Positions 1 through 7,657 of a stretch of DNA of 9,691 bases are shown piece after piece. Source of the stretch: Bacteroidia bacterium (lineage in GTDB: Bacteria; Bacteroidota; Bacteroidia; NS11-12g; UBA9320); the NCBI GenBank assembly GCA_013042025.1, contig JABDQY010000198.1:1-9691 (forward strand), read 5' to 3'. The stretch's first letter is position 1, and the number at the start of each line of letters is the position of its first letter. Both the position numbers and the translations under genes were made by a program. The notes under the pieces were generated by a model. It ran no database searches and was not told where the DNA came from. It saw only the letters and a list, made by a program, of their open reading frames with translations.

Positions 1-357
1 GAAGATAAAGGAAAGATAAAAAGTTCGGCCGTAGAAACAATGCAAAAGCAAGCAAATCAGCAAATTGCAATACTAAGAAAACAAGCTGAAGTGATTATGG
101 GCCAAGTCAAGGAAATTGAACAGAGACTAGAAGTTTCTTATGGAATTTATGAGGCTGAAATGAAGTTTACACCTCAAATAAATGAGTTGTATCATTTATA
201 TAAAAAAGAAGGTAATAAAGTTCTTTCATTCATATCGCCAAAAGAATGGGGTTCTAAAATGCCCTATGATCTGTTTCTTGCTTCAGTTAAACTTTTACCC
301 GATAAGACTTGGGAAGTAATAGAAAAAGCAGCAAGTAAAAGTCAAATTGAACATTGA
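1..357 (+). CDS. DUF2452 family protein, 5' end outside the window
   Basis: The reading frame is open from base 1, so the gene is cut by the left edge. The ATG at 40 is internal rather than the true start. The 118 visible residues begin with a charged helical stretch with coiled-coil character (QANQQIAILRKQAEVIMGQVKEIEQRLE). A conserved block follows: YEAEMKF, YHLYKKEG, SFISPKEWG and a final LLPDKTWEVIE. From memory this matches DUF2452, a small family in Bacteroidetes and other bacteria that also includes animal C1orf50-like proteins with the similar pattern YYLYKRE / ISPKEWG. No signal peptide or membrane segment is visible, so it is probably cytosolic. Its biochemical role is unknown to me. 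It converges on the T9SS gene with only 12 nt between the stop codons. Family assignment is fairly secure; function is open. Confidence 0.8.
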   Translation, partial: EDKGKIKSSAVETMQKQANQQIAILRKQAEVIMGQVKEIEQRLEVSYGIYEAEMKFTPQINELYHLYKKEGNKVLSFISPKEWGSKMPYDLFLASVKLLPDKTWEVIEKAASKSQIEH

Positions 358-366
358 CAATTTTGG

Positions 367-389
367 CTGTTATTGTATCACAATAATGG
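367..389. terminator. weak AT-rich hairpin between convergent genes
   Basis: A perfect 7-bp inverted repeat, TTATTGT (370-376) and ACAATAA (380-386), encloses a 3-nt loop. G-U pairs and a C-G pair can extend the stem to 367-389. It lies on the stop codon of the leftward gene, just after the rightward gene ends. On the plus strand a T5 run follows at about 397-401; on the minus strand no T-run follows. It could end the DUF2452 transcript, but the stem is weak and AT-rich, so this is tentative. Confidence 0.25.
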
Positions 390-3228
390 TATTTACCTTT
401 TTAGCTTCTTGAGTTATTTCTACAATATATTTGCCAGTGCTCAAATCGTCTAAGTCAACTTTTGTTGTTCTTCCGAATAGCGGTATGGCTTTAACTTCTT
501 TACCAACAATAGTTCGAAGTGTTAAATGAGCCGGCTTACCTGAGCTGTTTTCTATTTGGATGTATTCGGTAGTAGGGTTTGGATAAACTTTAAATCCAAG
601 TTGTTCTATTGCATCCAAACCAACTGGCTTAAACGTTATTACAATTGAATCTCTATCGCTACCGCACACATTGGTTTCTTCTAGCCAGTACGTTCCTTCA
701 AGCTTTAGGTCCGCATTGTCTGCATTTGAACCAAATGACCATAAATAAGATGCGAATCTGCTGGGAGTTCGGTTTTTAACATTGACAATATCAAATTCAA
801 TAATTGCGGTATCTGGTCCAAGGTAAACAGTTGGAGTGTCTAACACAAATAGATAGGAAGAATCATTAACTATTCCACAACTATTTGTTGCCGTAAGGAT
901 ATAAAATTTCTCTTCTTTGGCTTTTATACTAGTTCCTGTTTCACCTGTATTCCAAGAATAAGTGTAATCTGAATTATTGATGTAAGACAGAACAATGGAA
1001 TCTCCTCTGCATATAATGTAATCACCGCCTACGTCAATAGAAGGGGGTAGTTTTTGCGTTACTGTTATACTGTCGATATCGGTACCACAGGTGTTACTTG
1101 CCGTAACATAATGCTTCTGAGAAGTGGAAGTTAATATACTTGAATTGGAATCAGATCCGTTTGTCCAAGAGTACGTATAACCTGCATTGTAATTCGCAAA
1201 AACTTGTTGTATACTATCCTTACACAGAACAAGATTAGAAATTGGGATATCTACAACTGGTTTGTAAATATTGAACAATTCAAAGGTGTCATTGAAAGTA
1301 TAATTACAAACACTATCATAAAGTGTTAGAATATGTTCTCCACTATCGGAAGTAGCGTAATCTTGACCGGTATTCAAATCTGGCCAAGTCCAACTAATAT
1401 TAGTAGCGGATTTAATAGTGAATTTGACAGGAGTTCCGAAACAAACAGTTGTATCGGGTTGATTTGATTCAAAGCTTCTAAAAGTGACTAAAAAATTGTG
1501 GGTATATTGATTACCACAGCTATCTGTAAGCTCTACAGAATATATACCTGAAGTGGATACTGAAATTGCATGGGTTGTATCTCCAGTGCTCCATTCTGCT
1601 TTTTCCCATTTCAAATCCACACTTAATAATTGTGAAGAAGTGTAGCATGCAATAATCTCAGTTTCTTTTGGTAGTGTATAAGACTCTTGTTCTGTTATTG
1701 AAACTTGGCTCTCTACTATTGAATCGCATGCTAAAGCAAAAGAGCTTCTACATTGAATGGTATATGCACCGGTATCTAAACGAACACTGTCTCTTCCGAT
1801 ACTAGGTGCAATATTCCCAGAGTAAATAATACTGTCAAGATTATTTAGAATTGAATAGGTGATAATTGAAGGAATGCCATTAAATGTATCCAATGTTGGA
1901 ATAATCTCTACGACTCCACATCCAAGTTTGTTCAATTGCATATTTAGTTTAGGTCTTAAATAATTGGTAACCGTTATTTTTCTTTGGACATAATTGTAGG
2001 CAGCATCTGTATTCCTCTCATACACTTTAATGAAAATGTCAAATGAGCTTGGAACACTCGTAAAAGAATCTGTGTGCCAAGAGATATTACCTTTAAGTAT
2101 AGTTTTATTTGACGCGATAAATATTTGAGTATCTATTTCTACTGTAATGGGGTAATCGCAAAGAGTAACTACTTCTAAGGTGTCAGGGTCTGGAGTTGTT
2201 TGCGGTGGTGGGGGCACCAAAGTTTTGTCTTCTACCTCAAATTGTAAGGTATTAAATTCACCCAAACATGAGCTTGCAGATGTATTTAAAGAGGTGAATA
2301 CGGGTAGGTTATTATTACTTCCTGAAATAGTTTTTAAATTCAATTCACGATGTGTTATTCCACTTTTTTTCATAGTACCACTTGTATCGAGTCTCCATTC
2401 AGTTGCACGAATTGTATAAGTCGATCTTTCATTTAATGCAGCCGGAGTAAAAATCATATCTCCTGTGTTGGAGTTGAAGTAGTAACCTATCGGAGGGGTT
2501 GCATTTGGATTTGTGTAAGGATAAGTTAATGGAGTAGTGTAAAATGGAGTAATGGGTTTATCTTTTTTGTATGCAGTTGAATAACTAGCACTCGAACTAA
2601 AACTTGTTAGTGGGTCTATTAAGTCAAATGATATAGAATCCCCGTCTGTATTTCCTTGTTTGTTGTAATAATGAATTGGTAGATAAGCAGGAACTTCAAA
2701 AATGGGTCTCTCATCAAAAGTGCTGCTCGTATTTCCATCAAAGTTGTTAAAAAATAGTGATGCATAGGTATAAAAAGTTGAGCTAGCAGGGCCAGTGTTT
2801 ATTGACCCATTTCTGCAACACTCAGAATAAGAAATTACCGTTTCGGAACAGTTATAGTATGATGAAAATGGTGACGTTGAAAAATCAATGGTGTCCTTAA
2901 ACGTGAGAACTTCTAATCCATGTGAAGAAAAAGAAGTATTAGGAGGATTGCATCCTAAAAAGGAGCCATTGATGGATGTAATGTCTTCAACACTTGTTAA
3001 AGTTGGTGTTAGGGTTGATGACGTTCCTGTTCCATTGCATGAAATACTTGTTTTGGAATTAATATTGGTAATGGCAACACTGCTGCACTCTCGATAAAGC
3101 TTAAATGTTATCTCATAAATGGTTGAATCAACATTAAGTTGTTTGTAGGATATTTCTGCCCCTTCAACTGCGGCCTGTGATACTGAAAAAAATGTAAAGC
3201 CAAGGAGAAATAGTACGAGTTTTTTCAT
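370..3228 (-). CDS. Large exported Ig-like multidomain protein with T9SS type A sorting domain
   Basis: This 952-residue protein starts at ATG with a clear signal peptide (KK, then LVLFLLGFTFF, probable cleavage after SQA at 17-19). Residues about 20-302 match a domain recurrent in Bacteroidetes surface proteins: an AEISY start, the LYREC pattern (44-48), ECCRN (136-140), a DGDSISFDL segment (195-203) and a TYTIRATEWR strand (270-279). A proline-rich linker (PPPP at 339-342) leads to Ig/PKD-like modules, regular from about 519 to 866. The C-terminus (about 878-952) is a T9SS type A sorting domain with YPNP at 882-885, FGRTTKVDLDDLSTGKYIV-type strands and a final hydrophobic strand. About 20 cysteines suggest an extracellular, disulfide-bonded protein. 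By T9SS knowledge it should cross the inner membrane by Sec and the outer membrane by T9SS, then be anchored or released. An adhesin or structural role is inference. The gene has its own weak promoter and is separate from the rsgA operon. Confidence 0.85.
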   Translation of the reverse strand: MKKLVLFLLGFTFFSVSQAAVEGAEISYKQLNVDSTIYEITFKLYRECSSVAITNINSKTSISCNGTGTSSTLTPTLTSVEDITSINGSFLGCNPPNTSFSSHGLEVLTFKDTIDFSTSPFSSYYNCSETVISYSECCRNGSINTGPASSTFYTYASLFFNNFDGNTSSTFDERPIFEVPAYLPIHYYNKQGNTDGDSISFDLIDPLTSFSSSASYSTAYKKDKPITPFYTTPLTYPYTNPNATPPIGYYFNSNTGDMIFTPAALNERSTYTIRATEWRLDTSGTMKKSGITHRELNLKTISGSNNNLPVFTSLNTSASSCLGEFNTLQFEVEDKTLVPPPPQTTPDPDTLEVVTLCDYPITVEIDTQIFIASNKTILKGNISWHTDSFTSVPSSFDIFIKVYERNTDAAYNYVQRKITVTNYLRPKLNMQLNKLGCGVVEIIPTLDTFNGIPSIITYSILNNLDSIIYSGNIAPSIGRDSVRLDTGAYTIQCRSSFALACDSIVESQVSITEQESYTLPKETEIIACYTSSQLLSVDLKWEKAEWSTGDTTHAISVSTSGIYSVELTDSCGNQYTHNFLVTFRSFESNQPDTTVCFGTPVKFTIKSATNISWTWPDLNTGQDYATSDSGEHILTLYDSVCNYTFNDTFELFNIYKPVVDIPISNLVLCKDSIQQVFANYNAGYTYSWTNGSDSNSSILTSTSQKHYVTASNTCGTDIDSITVTQKLPPSIDVGGDYIICRGDSIVLSYINNSDYTYSWNTGETGTSIKAKEEKFYILTATNSCGIVNDSSYLFVLDTPTVYLGPDTAIIEFDIVNVKNRTPSRFASYLWSFGSNADNADLKLEGTYWLEETNVCGSDRDSIVITFKPVGLDAIEQLGFKVYPNPTTEYIQIENSSGKPAHLTLRTIVGKEVKAIPLFGRTTKVDLDDLSTGKYIVEITQEAKKVNTIIVIQ
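373..597 (-). other. T9SS type A C-terminal sorting domain (coding segment)
   Basis: Codons for residues about 878-952 encode the sorting signal. It opens with LGFKVYPNPTTEYIQIENSS, continues through a LTLRTIVGKEV strand and LSTGKYIVEI, and ends in the hydrophobic NTIIVIQ. This is the familiar type A pattern: YPNP, then a G-x-x-V turn, then L-x-x-G-x-Y, then a C-terminal strand. It predicts recognition by the T9SS machinery and removal of the domain on export. Confidence 0.85.
631..1674 (-). repeat. Tandem ~71-residue Ig/PKD-like modules within the T9SS protein
   Basis: Residues about 519-866 are built from five modules of about 71 residues. Each ends with a cysteine, mostly in an S/T/V-CG context (571, 641, 714, 784, 855; steps of 70, 73, 70 and 71). 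The first four also begin with a cysteine (528, 596, 669, 740), paired 43-45 residues before the closing one. Modules carry a YxWSTG- or YSWNTG-like core and a tyrosine-corner strand (GIYSVELTDSCG, HYVTASNTCG, FYILTATNSCG). The DNA repeats are diverged, so the periodicity is visible only in protein. The fifth module has Glu811 where the opening cysteine is expected. Confidence 0.65.
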
Positions 3229-3259
3229 TAAAAAAAATTGTGATTATACTTATTAGACA

Positions 3260-3288
3260 CAAACTTAACGACTTTGGTTGCTTTAAAA
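3260..3288 (-). promoter_or_regulatory. Possible flavobacterial promoter for the T9SS gene
   Basis: On the minus strand TAAGTTTG (3267-3260) fits the flavobacterial -7 consensus TAnnTTTG. It would place transcription start near 3254, about 25 nt upstream of the ATG. The -33 side is poor: no TTG lies at the expected distance, only a T-rich TTTTAAAG (3288-3281). The leader has no Shine-Dalgarno sequence and ends in T8 just before the start codon. Only one of the two elements matches, so confidence is moderate to low. Confidence 0.4.
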
Positions 3289-3300
3289 GGATGTAAATTT

Positions 3301-3349
3301 AAAAAATCAAAGTGAATCCAATATCCCGATGTAATTAAAATAGCGGGAT
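3301..3349 (-). terminator. Possible terminator at the 3' end of rsgA
   Basis: The last codons of rsgA contain ATCCCG/CGGGAT (3349-3344 and 3328-3323 on the minus strand) flanking a 15-nt loop. An overlapping alternative stem pairs GAATCC (3351-3346) with GGATTC (3319-3314). The stop codon is followed at once by a T6 run (3306-3301). The second stem lies about 7 nt from the T-run. Position fits termination before the separately promoted T9SS gene, but the loops are large and the stems short. Confidence 0.28.
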
Positions 3350-4206
3350 TCATGAATTTCCTCGTTTTGAAGTGCTTCAACAATTTTGCATCCAGGTTCT
3401 TCAAGATGCATGCAGTTATTAAATTTACAACCTTCTAGCATCATTTTCATTTCTGGAAAATAATGTGAGATCATATTTTTTTCTAACTGAACAATACCAA
3501 AATCTTTAATCCCAGGCGTATCGATAATGCGAGTGTTCTCGCCGAGTCGAAACATCTGTGCAAAGGTAGTGGTGTGCATACCTTTATTGTACGATGTTGA
3601 AATGGAGCCAATTTTTTGGTTGAGATCTTCATCAAGCTGATTGATTAGTGTTGATTTTCCTACACCTGAATTACCACTAACCAATACGGTTTTGTTTTCA
3701 ATTATTTGCTCGATTCTTACAATGTCTTCAGCTTTTAAGAAGCTCATTGAATAGATTGGATAACCTATTTGAGTGTATAGGTCTAAAAGATAATCTCTGT
3801 ATTTATTTGCTTTCTTACTATCGATGTCGCTTTTATTGATAATTATCGTTACGGGTATGTGGTAGGCTTCAGCATTTACCAAAAAACGATCAATAAATCC
3901 TTGGGGAGTATAGGGTGAAGTAGGTGTAATGATTAGAAGAGCTAGATCAATGTTGGATGCTATCACTTGATATTGTTTCGAAAGCTTGTTTGACTTTCTC
4001 ACAATGCAGTTATGCCTTTCTTTTATTTCTTCAATGAAATATTCATCGTTTATTTCACTTAAAACTACTTCATCTCCAACTACAACGGGATTGGTAGATT
4101 TTAATTCTTGATTTCTAATTTTACCTCGCAAGCGTGCATCAACTTCTTGGTTGTTAAGGATAACCTTATACCAACTTCCAGTTGACTTACTTACAATGCC
4201 AATCAT
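3307..4206 (-). CDS. rsgA: Ribosome small subunit-dependent GTPase RsgA
   Basis: This 299-residue protein is a circularly permuted GTPase that assists late 30S ribosome maturation in the cytosol. The N-terminal OB-fold (about 1-65) contains GSWYKVIL, DARLRGK and VGDEVVL. A typical linker follows (RHNCIVRKSNKLSKQ). The GTPase motifs appear in permuted order: G4 NKSD (124-127), G1 GNSGVGKST (178-186), a G2-region KGMHTTT (208-214) and G3 DTPG (229-232). The C-terminal zinc finger has C260, C265, H267 and C273 in the family spacing C-x4-C-x-H-x5-C. Length and all motifs are normal for an intact enzyme. Its ATG directly abuts the metF stop codon with no bases between, and there is no Shine-Dalgarno sequence, so it is probably translationally linked to metF and is the last gene of the operon. 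Confidence 0.97.
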   Translation of the reverse strand: MIGIVSKSTGSWYKVILNNQEVDARLRGKIRNQELKSTNPVVVGDEVVLSEINDEYFIEEIKERHNCIVRKSNKLSKQYQVIASNIDLALLIITPTSPYTPQGFIDRFLVNAEAYHIPVTIIINKSDIDSKKANKYRDYLLDLYTQIGYPIYSMSFLKAEDIVRIEQIIENKTVLVSGNSGVGKSTLINQLDEDLNQKIGSISTSYNKGMHTTTFAQMFRLGENTRIIDTPGIKDFGIVQLEKNMISHYFPEMKMMLEGCKFNNCMHLEEPGCKIVEALQNEEIHESRYFNYIGILDSL

Positions 4207-5157
4207 TTAAAAAATTTGTGATACCACTTCCTTGGTAGAGCTAGCATAGCTCATGGTGTAGAAATGAATAGCTGGAACATTCGCTGCCTTTAATTCTTTG
4301 GTTTGTTGAATACACCATTCTATTCCTATTTTTCGAGCAGCAGCATCATCCTTAGCCTTGTCAAGTTCGTTGTATAAGTCTACAGGAATATCAATGTTAA
4401 ATATCTTCGGTAACGTATAGAAATGAGCTTTTCGAGTAATTGGTTTAATTCCCGGTATGATAGGGACATTGATTCCTGCCTCACGACATCGTTTCACGTA
4501 TTCAAAGTACTTTTGGTTGTCAAAGAACATTTGAGTAGTGATGAATTCTGCTCCGGCATCAACTTTACGTTTTAAGAATTTGAGGTCGGACTCCATGTTA
4601 GGGGCATCTATGTGTTTTTCAGGATAACCAGCTGCTCCTATGCAAAAGTCTGTTTCTGTTGGATTTTCTAACTCCTGGTCCAAATAAATGCCGTTGTTCA
4701 TATCATTGATTTGTCTTATCAAATCCAATGAATTGGCATTTCCATCCTTTTCTGGGGTGAAGTTTCTCTCTTCTCGAAGATTATCTCCGCGTAATGCGAG
4801 TACATTCTGAATTCCTAGAAAATTAAGGTCTATCAATGCATTTTCAGTTTCATCCTTGCTAAAGCCACCGCAAATAATATGAGGTACAGCTTCTACTTGA
4901 TATTTGTTTTTTATTGCAGCACAAATGGCTACAGTTCCAGGTCTTTTCTTGGTGCTTATTTTATCATAACTCCCATCAGCACGTTGTTTAAGAATGTATT
5001 CTTCTCTGTGATAAGTTACATCCACAAATGCAGGGTTGAATTCCATCAATGGATCAATAGCTTTAAACAAAGAATTAATACTTTTCCCTTTTAGGGGAGG
5101 CAGTACCTCAAATGAAAAGAGGGTTTTGTTCGGACTAATAGTTTCGGTAAGCTTCAT
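4207..5157 (-). CDS. metF: Methylenetetrahydrofolate reductase [NAD(P)H]
   Basis: MetF reduces 5,10-methylenetetrahydrofolate to 5-methyltetrahydrofolate with an FAD cofactor, supplying the methyl group for methionine synthesis. The 316-residue chain forms a single TIM-barrel domain of bacterial size. Visible family motifs are FSFEVLPP (14-21, with the catalytic-type Glu17), DVTY (46-49), PHIICGG (92-98), LALRGD (120-125), AAGYPEKH (175-182), ITTQMFFD (206-213, Gln209 in the substrate-binding position) and PGIKPI (235-240). The C-terminal HFYTM (298-302) is also typical. No regulatory domain of the eukaryotic kind is present. The ATG start lies 3 nt past the stop of the M28 peptidase gene and the stop codon touches the rsgA start, so it sits inside the operon. 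No methionine riboswitch is visible upstream, so regulation would come from the operon promoter. Confidence 0.97.
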   Translation of the reverse strand: MKLTETISPNKTLFSFEVLPPLKGKSINSLFKAIDPLMEFNPAFVDVTYHREEYILKQRADGSYDKISTKKRPGTVAICAAIKNKYQVEAVPHIICGGFSKDETENALIDLNFLGIQNVLALRGDNLREERNFTPEKDGNANSLDLIRQINDMNNGIYLDQELENPTETDFCIGAAGYPEKHIDAPNMESDLKFLKRKVDAGAEFITTQMFFDNQKYFEYVKRCREAGINVPIIPGIKPITRKAHFYTLPKIFNIDIPVDLYNELDKAKDDAAARKIGIEWCIQQTKELKAANVPAIHFYTMSYASSTKEVVSQIF

Positions 5158-5160
5158 AAT

Positions 5161-6861
5161 TTAAAATTGAACTTGAAGCTCAATTACTTCATCGTTTCTT
5201 CTAATAATAACAGGTATTTTATCACCAGGATTTAATTTCCCTAGGCTTTTCATATAGTCTTGCATATTGGTAATTGCAATGCCATTCATACTCATAACGA
5301 CATCTCCTTTTTGAATACCGGCAAGTTGTGCAGGTTTCCCTTCCTTAACTCCGTCGATTCGCATTCCTTCTCCGTCGTACACGTAATCAGGCATTACTCC
5401 AAGAGTCACTTTAAAGCTCATCCTTCCTTGAGATTCGTCCTTGGTCTTTGTAAATTCAACCTTCCCTTGTTTGTCCATCTCACATAACCATCTACTGATA
5501 TAGCTCGTTACAAAAGCAGTTCCATTTAAATTTATAATTTCAACATCATCTGTTGGTCTGTGATAGAACTCGTGCTGTCCTGTAAAGAAATGTACCGCAG
5601 GAATTCCTTCAAGGTAGAATGAAGAATGATCAGATGATCCGATTCCACTTTCGGTTGTTTTAATTTTTGCAATTTTTTTACTGGAGTAATTAACCTCTTC
5701 TTGAACTGTTTTCCATGCTGGGGAAGTTCCTACTCCATTTATTACCAATGTTTTTTGAGTTGAATCAAGATGACCAATCATGTCCATGTTAATCATATAG
5801 TTGTATAAATCCAATGGTACATCTATCATTTTAATAAAGTGCTTCGAACCTAAAAGACCTAATTCTTCTGCAGTGAAGGCCACAAAAACGTAGTTATTGT
5901 TTGAATATCTTTTTTGCTTTTTCTTAAGAATTTTAGCTAACTCAATAAGAGCAGCAACTCCACTAGCGTTGTCATCTGCACCATTATGAATTTGACCATC
6001 TTTCTCAGCTAGAGAACCTCCGTTTTCTCCGTATCCCAAATGGTCATGATGAGCACCAATAACAACGGTATATTTTGATCCATTATCTATATGTCCAACA
6101 ACGTTACTTGCTTGTGATGAAAGAATTAAAATGTCAGTATTAAGTTGAATGATTGGACTTTTTTTCTCCGACAAATCCTTGGCTACAAAAAACACAGGGA
6201 TTCCCAAATTCCTATGTGATTTTGCCAACTCACCACTTGGAAAATTATCGCGATTATCCGTGTAAAAAATTACAGCTTTGGCACCTTTAGATTTTGCATA
6301 GTTAGCTCTAAATTCAATACCGCTCCATGCTTTGTACTTGCTATGTGGATGATCTCCACCTGGTAATTCTACTTTTATAAGTACCGCCTTGTCTTTAACT
6401 GTTGCATTTTCATAGTCATCCCAATTAAGACCTCCGTCGCTAATTCCATAATTGACGTTTATTGCAACACCTATGTAAGATCCATTATTTGAACTTGGGC
6501 TTAATGGATAATAATCACTAAATAAAGTTAGTGCTTCTTTCCCAATCATTAAGTTGCAATTAGTTTGAGCGATTCTCAAAGTAGGGATATCCATGTACTG
6601 ATAATATCCATTTTTACTATCTGGAGATAAACCTATTTTTTCAAATTGCTCTGCTACATACTTTGCTGATAATTGTTCACCAGCAGAACCGGTGCCTCTA
6701 CCTTCTAGTTCATCACTTGCTAGATAGCGAATGTGTTTGTCTAAATTTCGTGCAATTTTCTTTTCTTTAAAACGTGCTTTTTGAGCAAAAGATGAAAAAC
6801 TAATTCCAACTAAAAGAAGTGCTAAGCCAACTGATTTTATTTTATTTGATAAGATTTCCAA
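5161..6861 (-). CDS. Exported M28 family zinc aminopeptidase with PA-like insert and C-terminal PDZ domain
   Basis: This 566-residue protein has a signal peptide (hydrophobic core about 11-23, likely cleavage after SFA at 24-26), so it should act in the periplasm or outside the cell. A PA-like region at about 120-240 sits ahead of the catalytic core. The M28 di-zinc ligands are in place: H271 and D273 (AHHDHLG), bridging D297 (GADDNASG), catalytic E332 and ligand E333 (TAEELGLLGS), D360 (NMDMIG) and H434 (EFYHRPTDD). Residues about 480-566 form a PDZ domain (MRIDGVKEGKPAQLAGIQKG). It probably releases N-terminal residues from peptides; the exact substrate is unknown. The only usable start appears to be TTG at 6861-6859: no in-frame ATG lies between the upstream stop and residue 90, and the signal peptide would be lost from a later start. 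It overlaps the 3' end of the TauE gene by 20 nt. Confidence 0.92.
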   Translation of the reverse strand: MEILSNKIKSVGLALLLVGISFSSFAQKARFKEKKIARNLDKHIRYLASDELEGRGTGSAGEQLSAKYVAEQFEKIGLSPDSKNGYYQYMDIPTLRIAQTNCNLMIGKEALTLFSDYYPLSPSSNNGSYIGVAINVNYGISDGGLNWDDYENATVKDKAVLIKVELPGGDHPHSKYKAWSGIEFRANYAKSKGAKAVIFYTDNRDNFPSGELAKSHRNLGIPVFFVAKDLSEKKSPIIQLNTDILILSSQASNVVGHIDNGSKYTVVIGAHHDHLGYGENGGSLAEKDGQIHNGADDNASGVAALIELAKILKKKQKRYSNNNYVFVAFTAEELGLLGSKHFIKMIDVPLDLYNYMINMDMIGHLDSTQKTLVINGVGTSPAWKTVQEEVNYSSKKIAKIKTTESGIGSSDHSSFYLEGIPAVHFFTGQHEFYHRPTDDVEIINLNGTAFVTSYISRWLCEMDKQGKVEFTKTKDESQGRMSFKVTLGVMPDYVYDGEGMRIDGVKEGKPAQLAGIQKGDVVMSMNGIAITNMQDYMKSLGKLNPGDKIPVIIRRNDEVIELQVQF

Positions 6862-7657
6862 TGGTGTTAAATATTACGATTACTATAAGGGATGCAAATA
6901 TAATTTTCAAAAGTTTATCTGAGGATTTTTGTGCAATGGCAACTCCAAATGGTGCTGCAAAAACCAAACCTGCAACCATAGGAAAAATGAGATGAGGTAA
7001 AATGTAGCCTACTTGTAGTTCATTTATGTACTCTACCGGAAGGGCAATTCCATAATTTATTAATACAGGGAGTATTATTAGTGGAATTGAACCGATAGAT
7101 ATTGCAGCAGCAACTTTAATATTCAACTTCACATACTGAGTAAAAAGAGGAATCATAACAACTCCACCACCCAAACCCGAAAGAGCAGTAATTATTCCAG
7201 TAAAGAATCCAGTGATAAGGTACTTGTAGGATTTTGTGTCTTTCACTTCTATGGATTCACCTTTTTTCATAATTACAAAGCGAATTAAGGTAAGAACAAG
7301 AAGGGAAAGGAACAAAATTCCAAATGCTCGTTTACTATACCAATTTTGATTGGTTATTAAATAACTAACCACAAAGCTAGTAATCATGGCTAACGATGCT
7401 GTAAGGAATATTTGTTTCGGATAAAATGAGCTGAATTTCTTTTGTTTATAAGTGCTTATTACTCCAGCGAAAAAAATGGTTCCAAATGAATTAGCAAGTA
7501 CATACTTCACCAGCTCTTCACCATCAATACCTAGTTGCTTCAAGAAAAACGTAACAATAGGAACGAAAATTATACCACCACCAACGCCCAATAATCCGCT
7601 TAAGAAGCCTCCAATTAGTCCAAAAAAGAATAGAATTAGTATGGATGTAAATTCCAC
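6842..7657 (-). CDS. TauE/SafE family membrane transporter (sulfite exporter type)
   Basis: This 271-residue integral inner-membrane protein shows about eight hydrophobic segments in two related halves. Each half opens with the family's glycine-rich motif: GLLGVGGGIIFVPIV (21-35) and ALSGLGGGVVMIPLF (158-172). A charged cytoplasmic loop (MKKGESIEVKDTKSYK, about 130-145) joins the halves. Family members export sulfite, sulfoacetate or related small anions. The substrate cannot be read from sequence, and 'sulfite exporter' is the family label only. The start is GTG at 7657-7655, overlapping the last base of the upstream protease stop codon (TAGTG). The frame opens only five codons earlier and has no ATG there, so GTG is the sole reasonable start and implies translational coupling. 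Its last 20 nt overlap the M28 peptidase gene. Confidence 0.9.
   Translation of the reverse strand: MEFTSILILFFFGLIGGFLSGLLGVGGGIIFVPIVTFFLKQLGIDGEELVKYVLANSFGTIFFAGVISTYKQKKFSSFYPKQIFLTASLAMITSFVVSYLITNQNWYSKRAFGILFLSLLVLTLIRFVIMKKGESIEVKDTKSYKYLITGFFTGIITALSGLGGGVVMIPLFTQYVKLNIKVAAAISIGSIPLIILPVLINYGIALPVEYINELQVGYILPHLIFPMVAGLVFAAPFGVAIAQKSSDKLLKIIFASLIVIVIFNTIGNLIK

Noticed and set aside
2205..2220. GC-rich patch with a run of five G
   Set aside because: It encodes the PPPP linker (residues 339-342) of the T9SS protein, so codon use explains it. It does not look like a transferred segment.
2180..2419. Rightward 79-residue frame inside the T9SS gene
   Set aside because: It is antisense to a well-supported long gene, with no domain pattern, and its composition mirrors the Pro/Thr-rich coding strand.
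2888..3097. Rightward 69-residue frame inside the T9SS gene
   Set aside because: It is an antisense shadow over the conserved N-terminal domain, with no promoter or recognisable motif.
4879..5094. Rightward 71-residue hydrophobic frame over metF
   Set aside because: It is antisense to the conserved MetF N-terminus. The hydrophobicity comes from the complementary codons.
5260..5487. Rightward 75-residue frame over the PDZ region of the M28 peptidase
   Set aside because: It is antisense to a conserved domain and has no family pattern.
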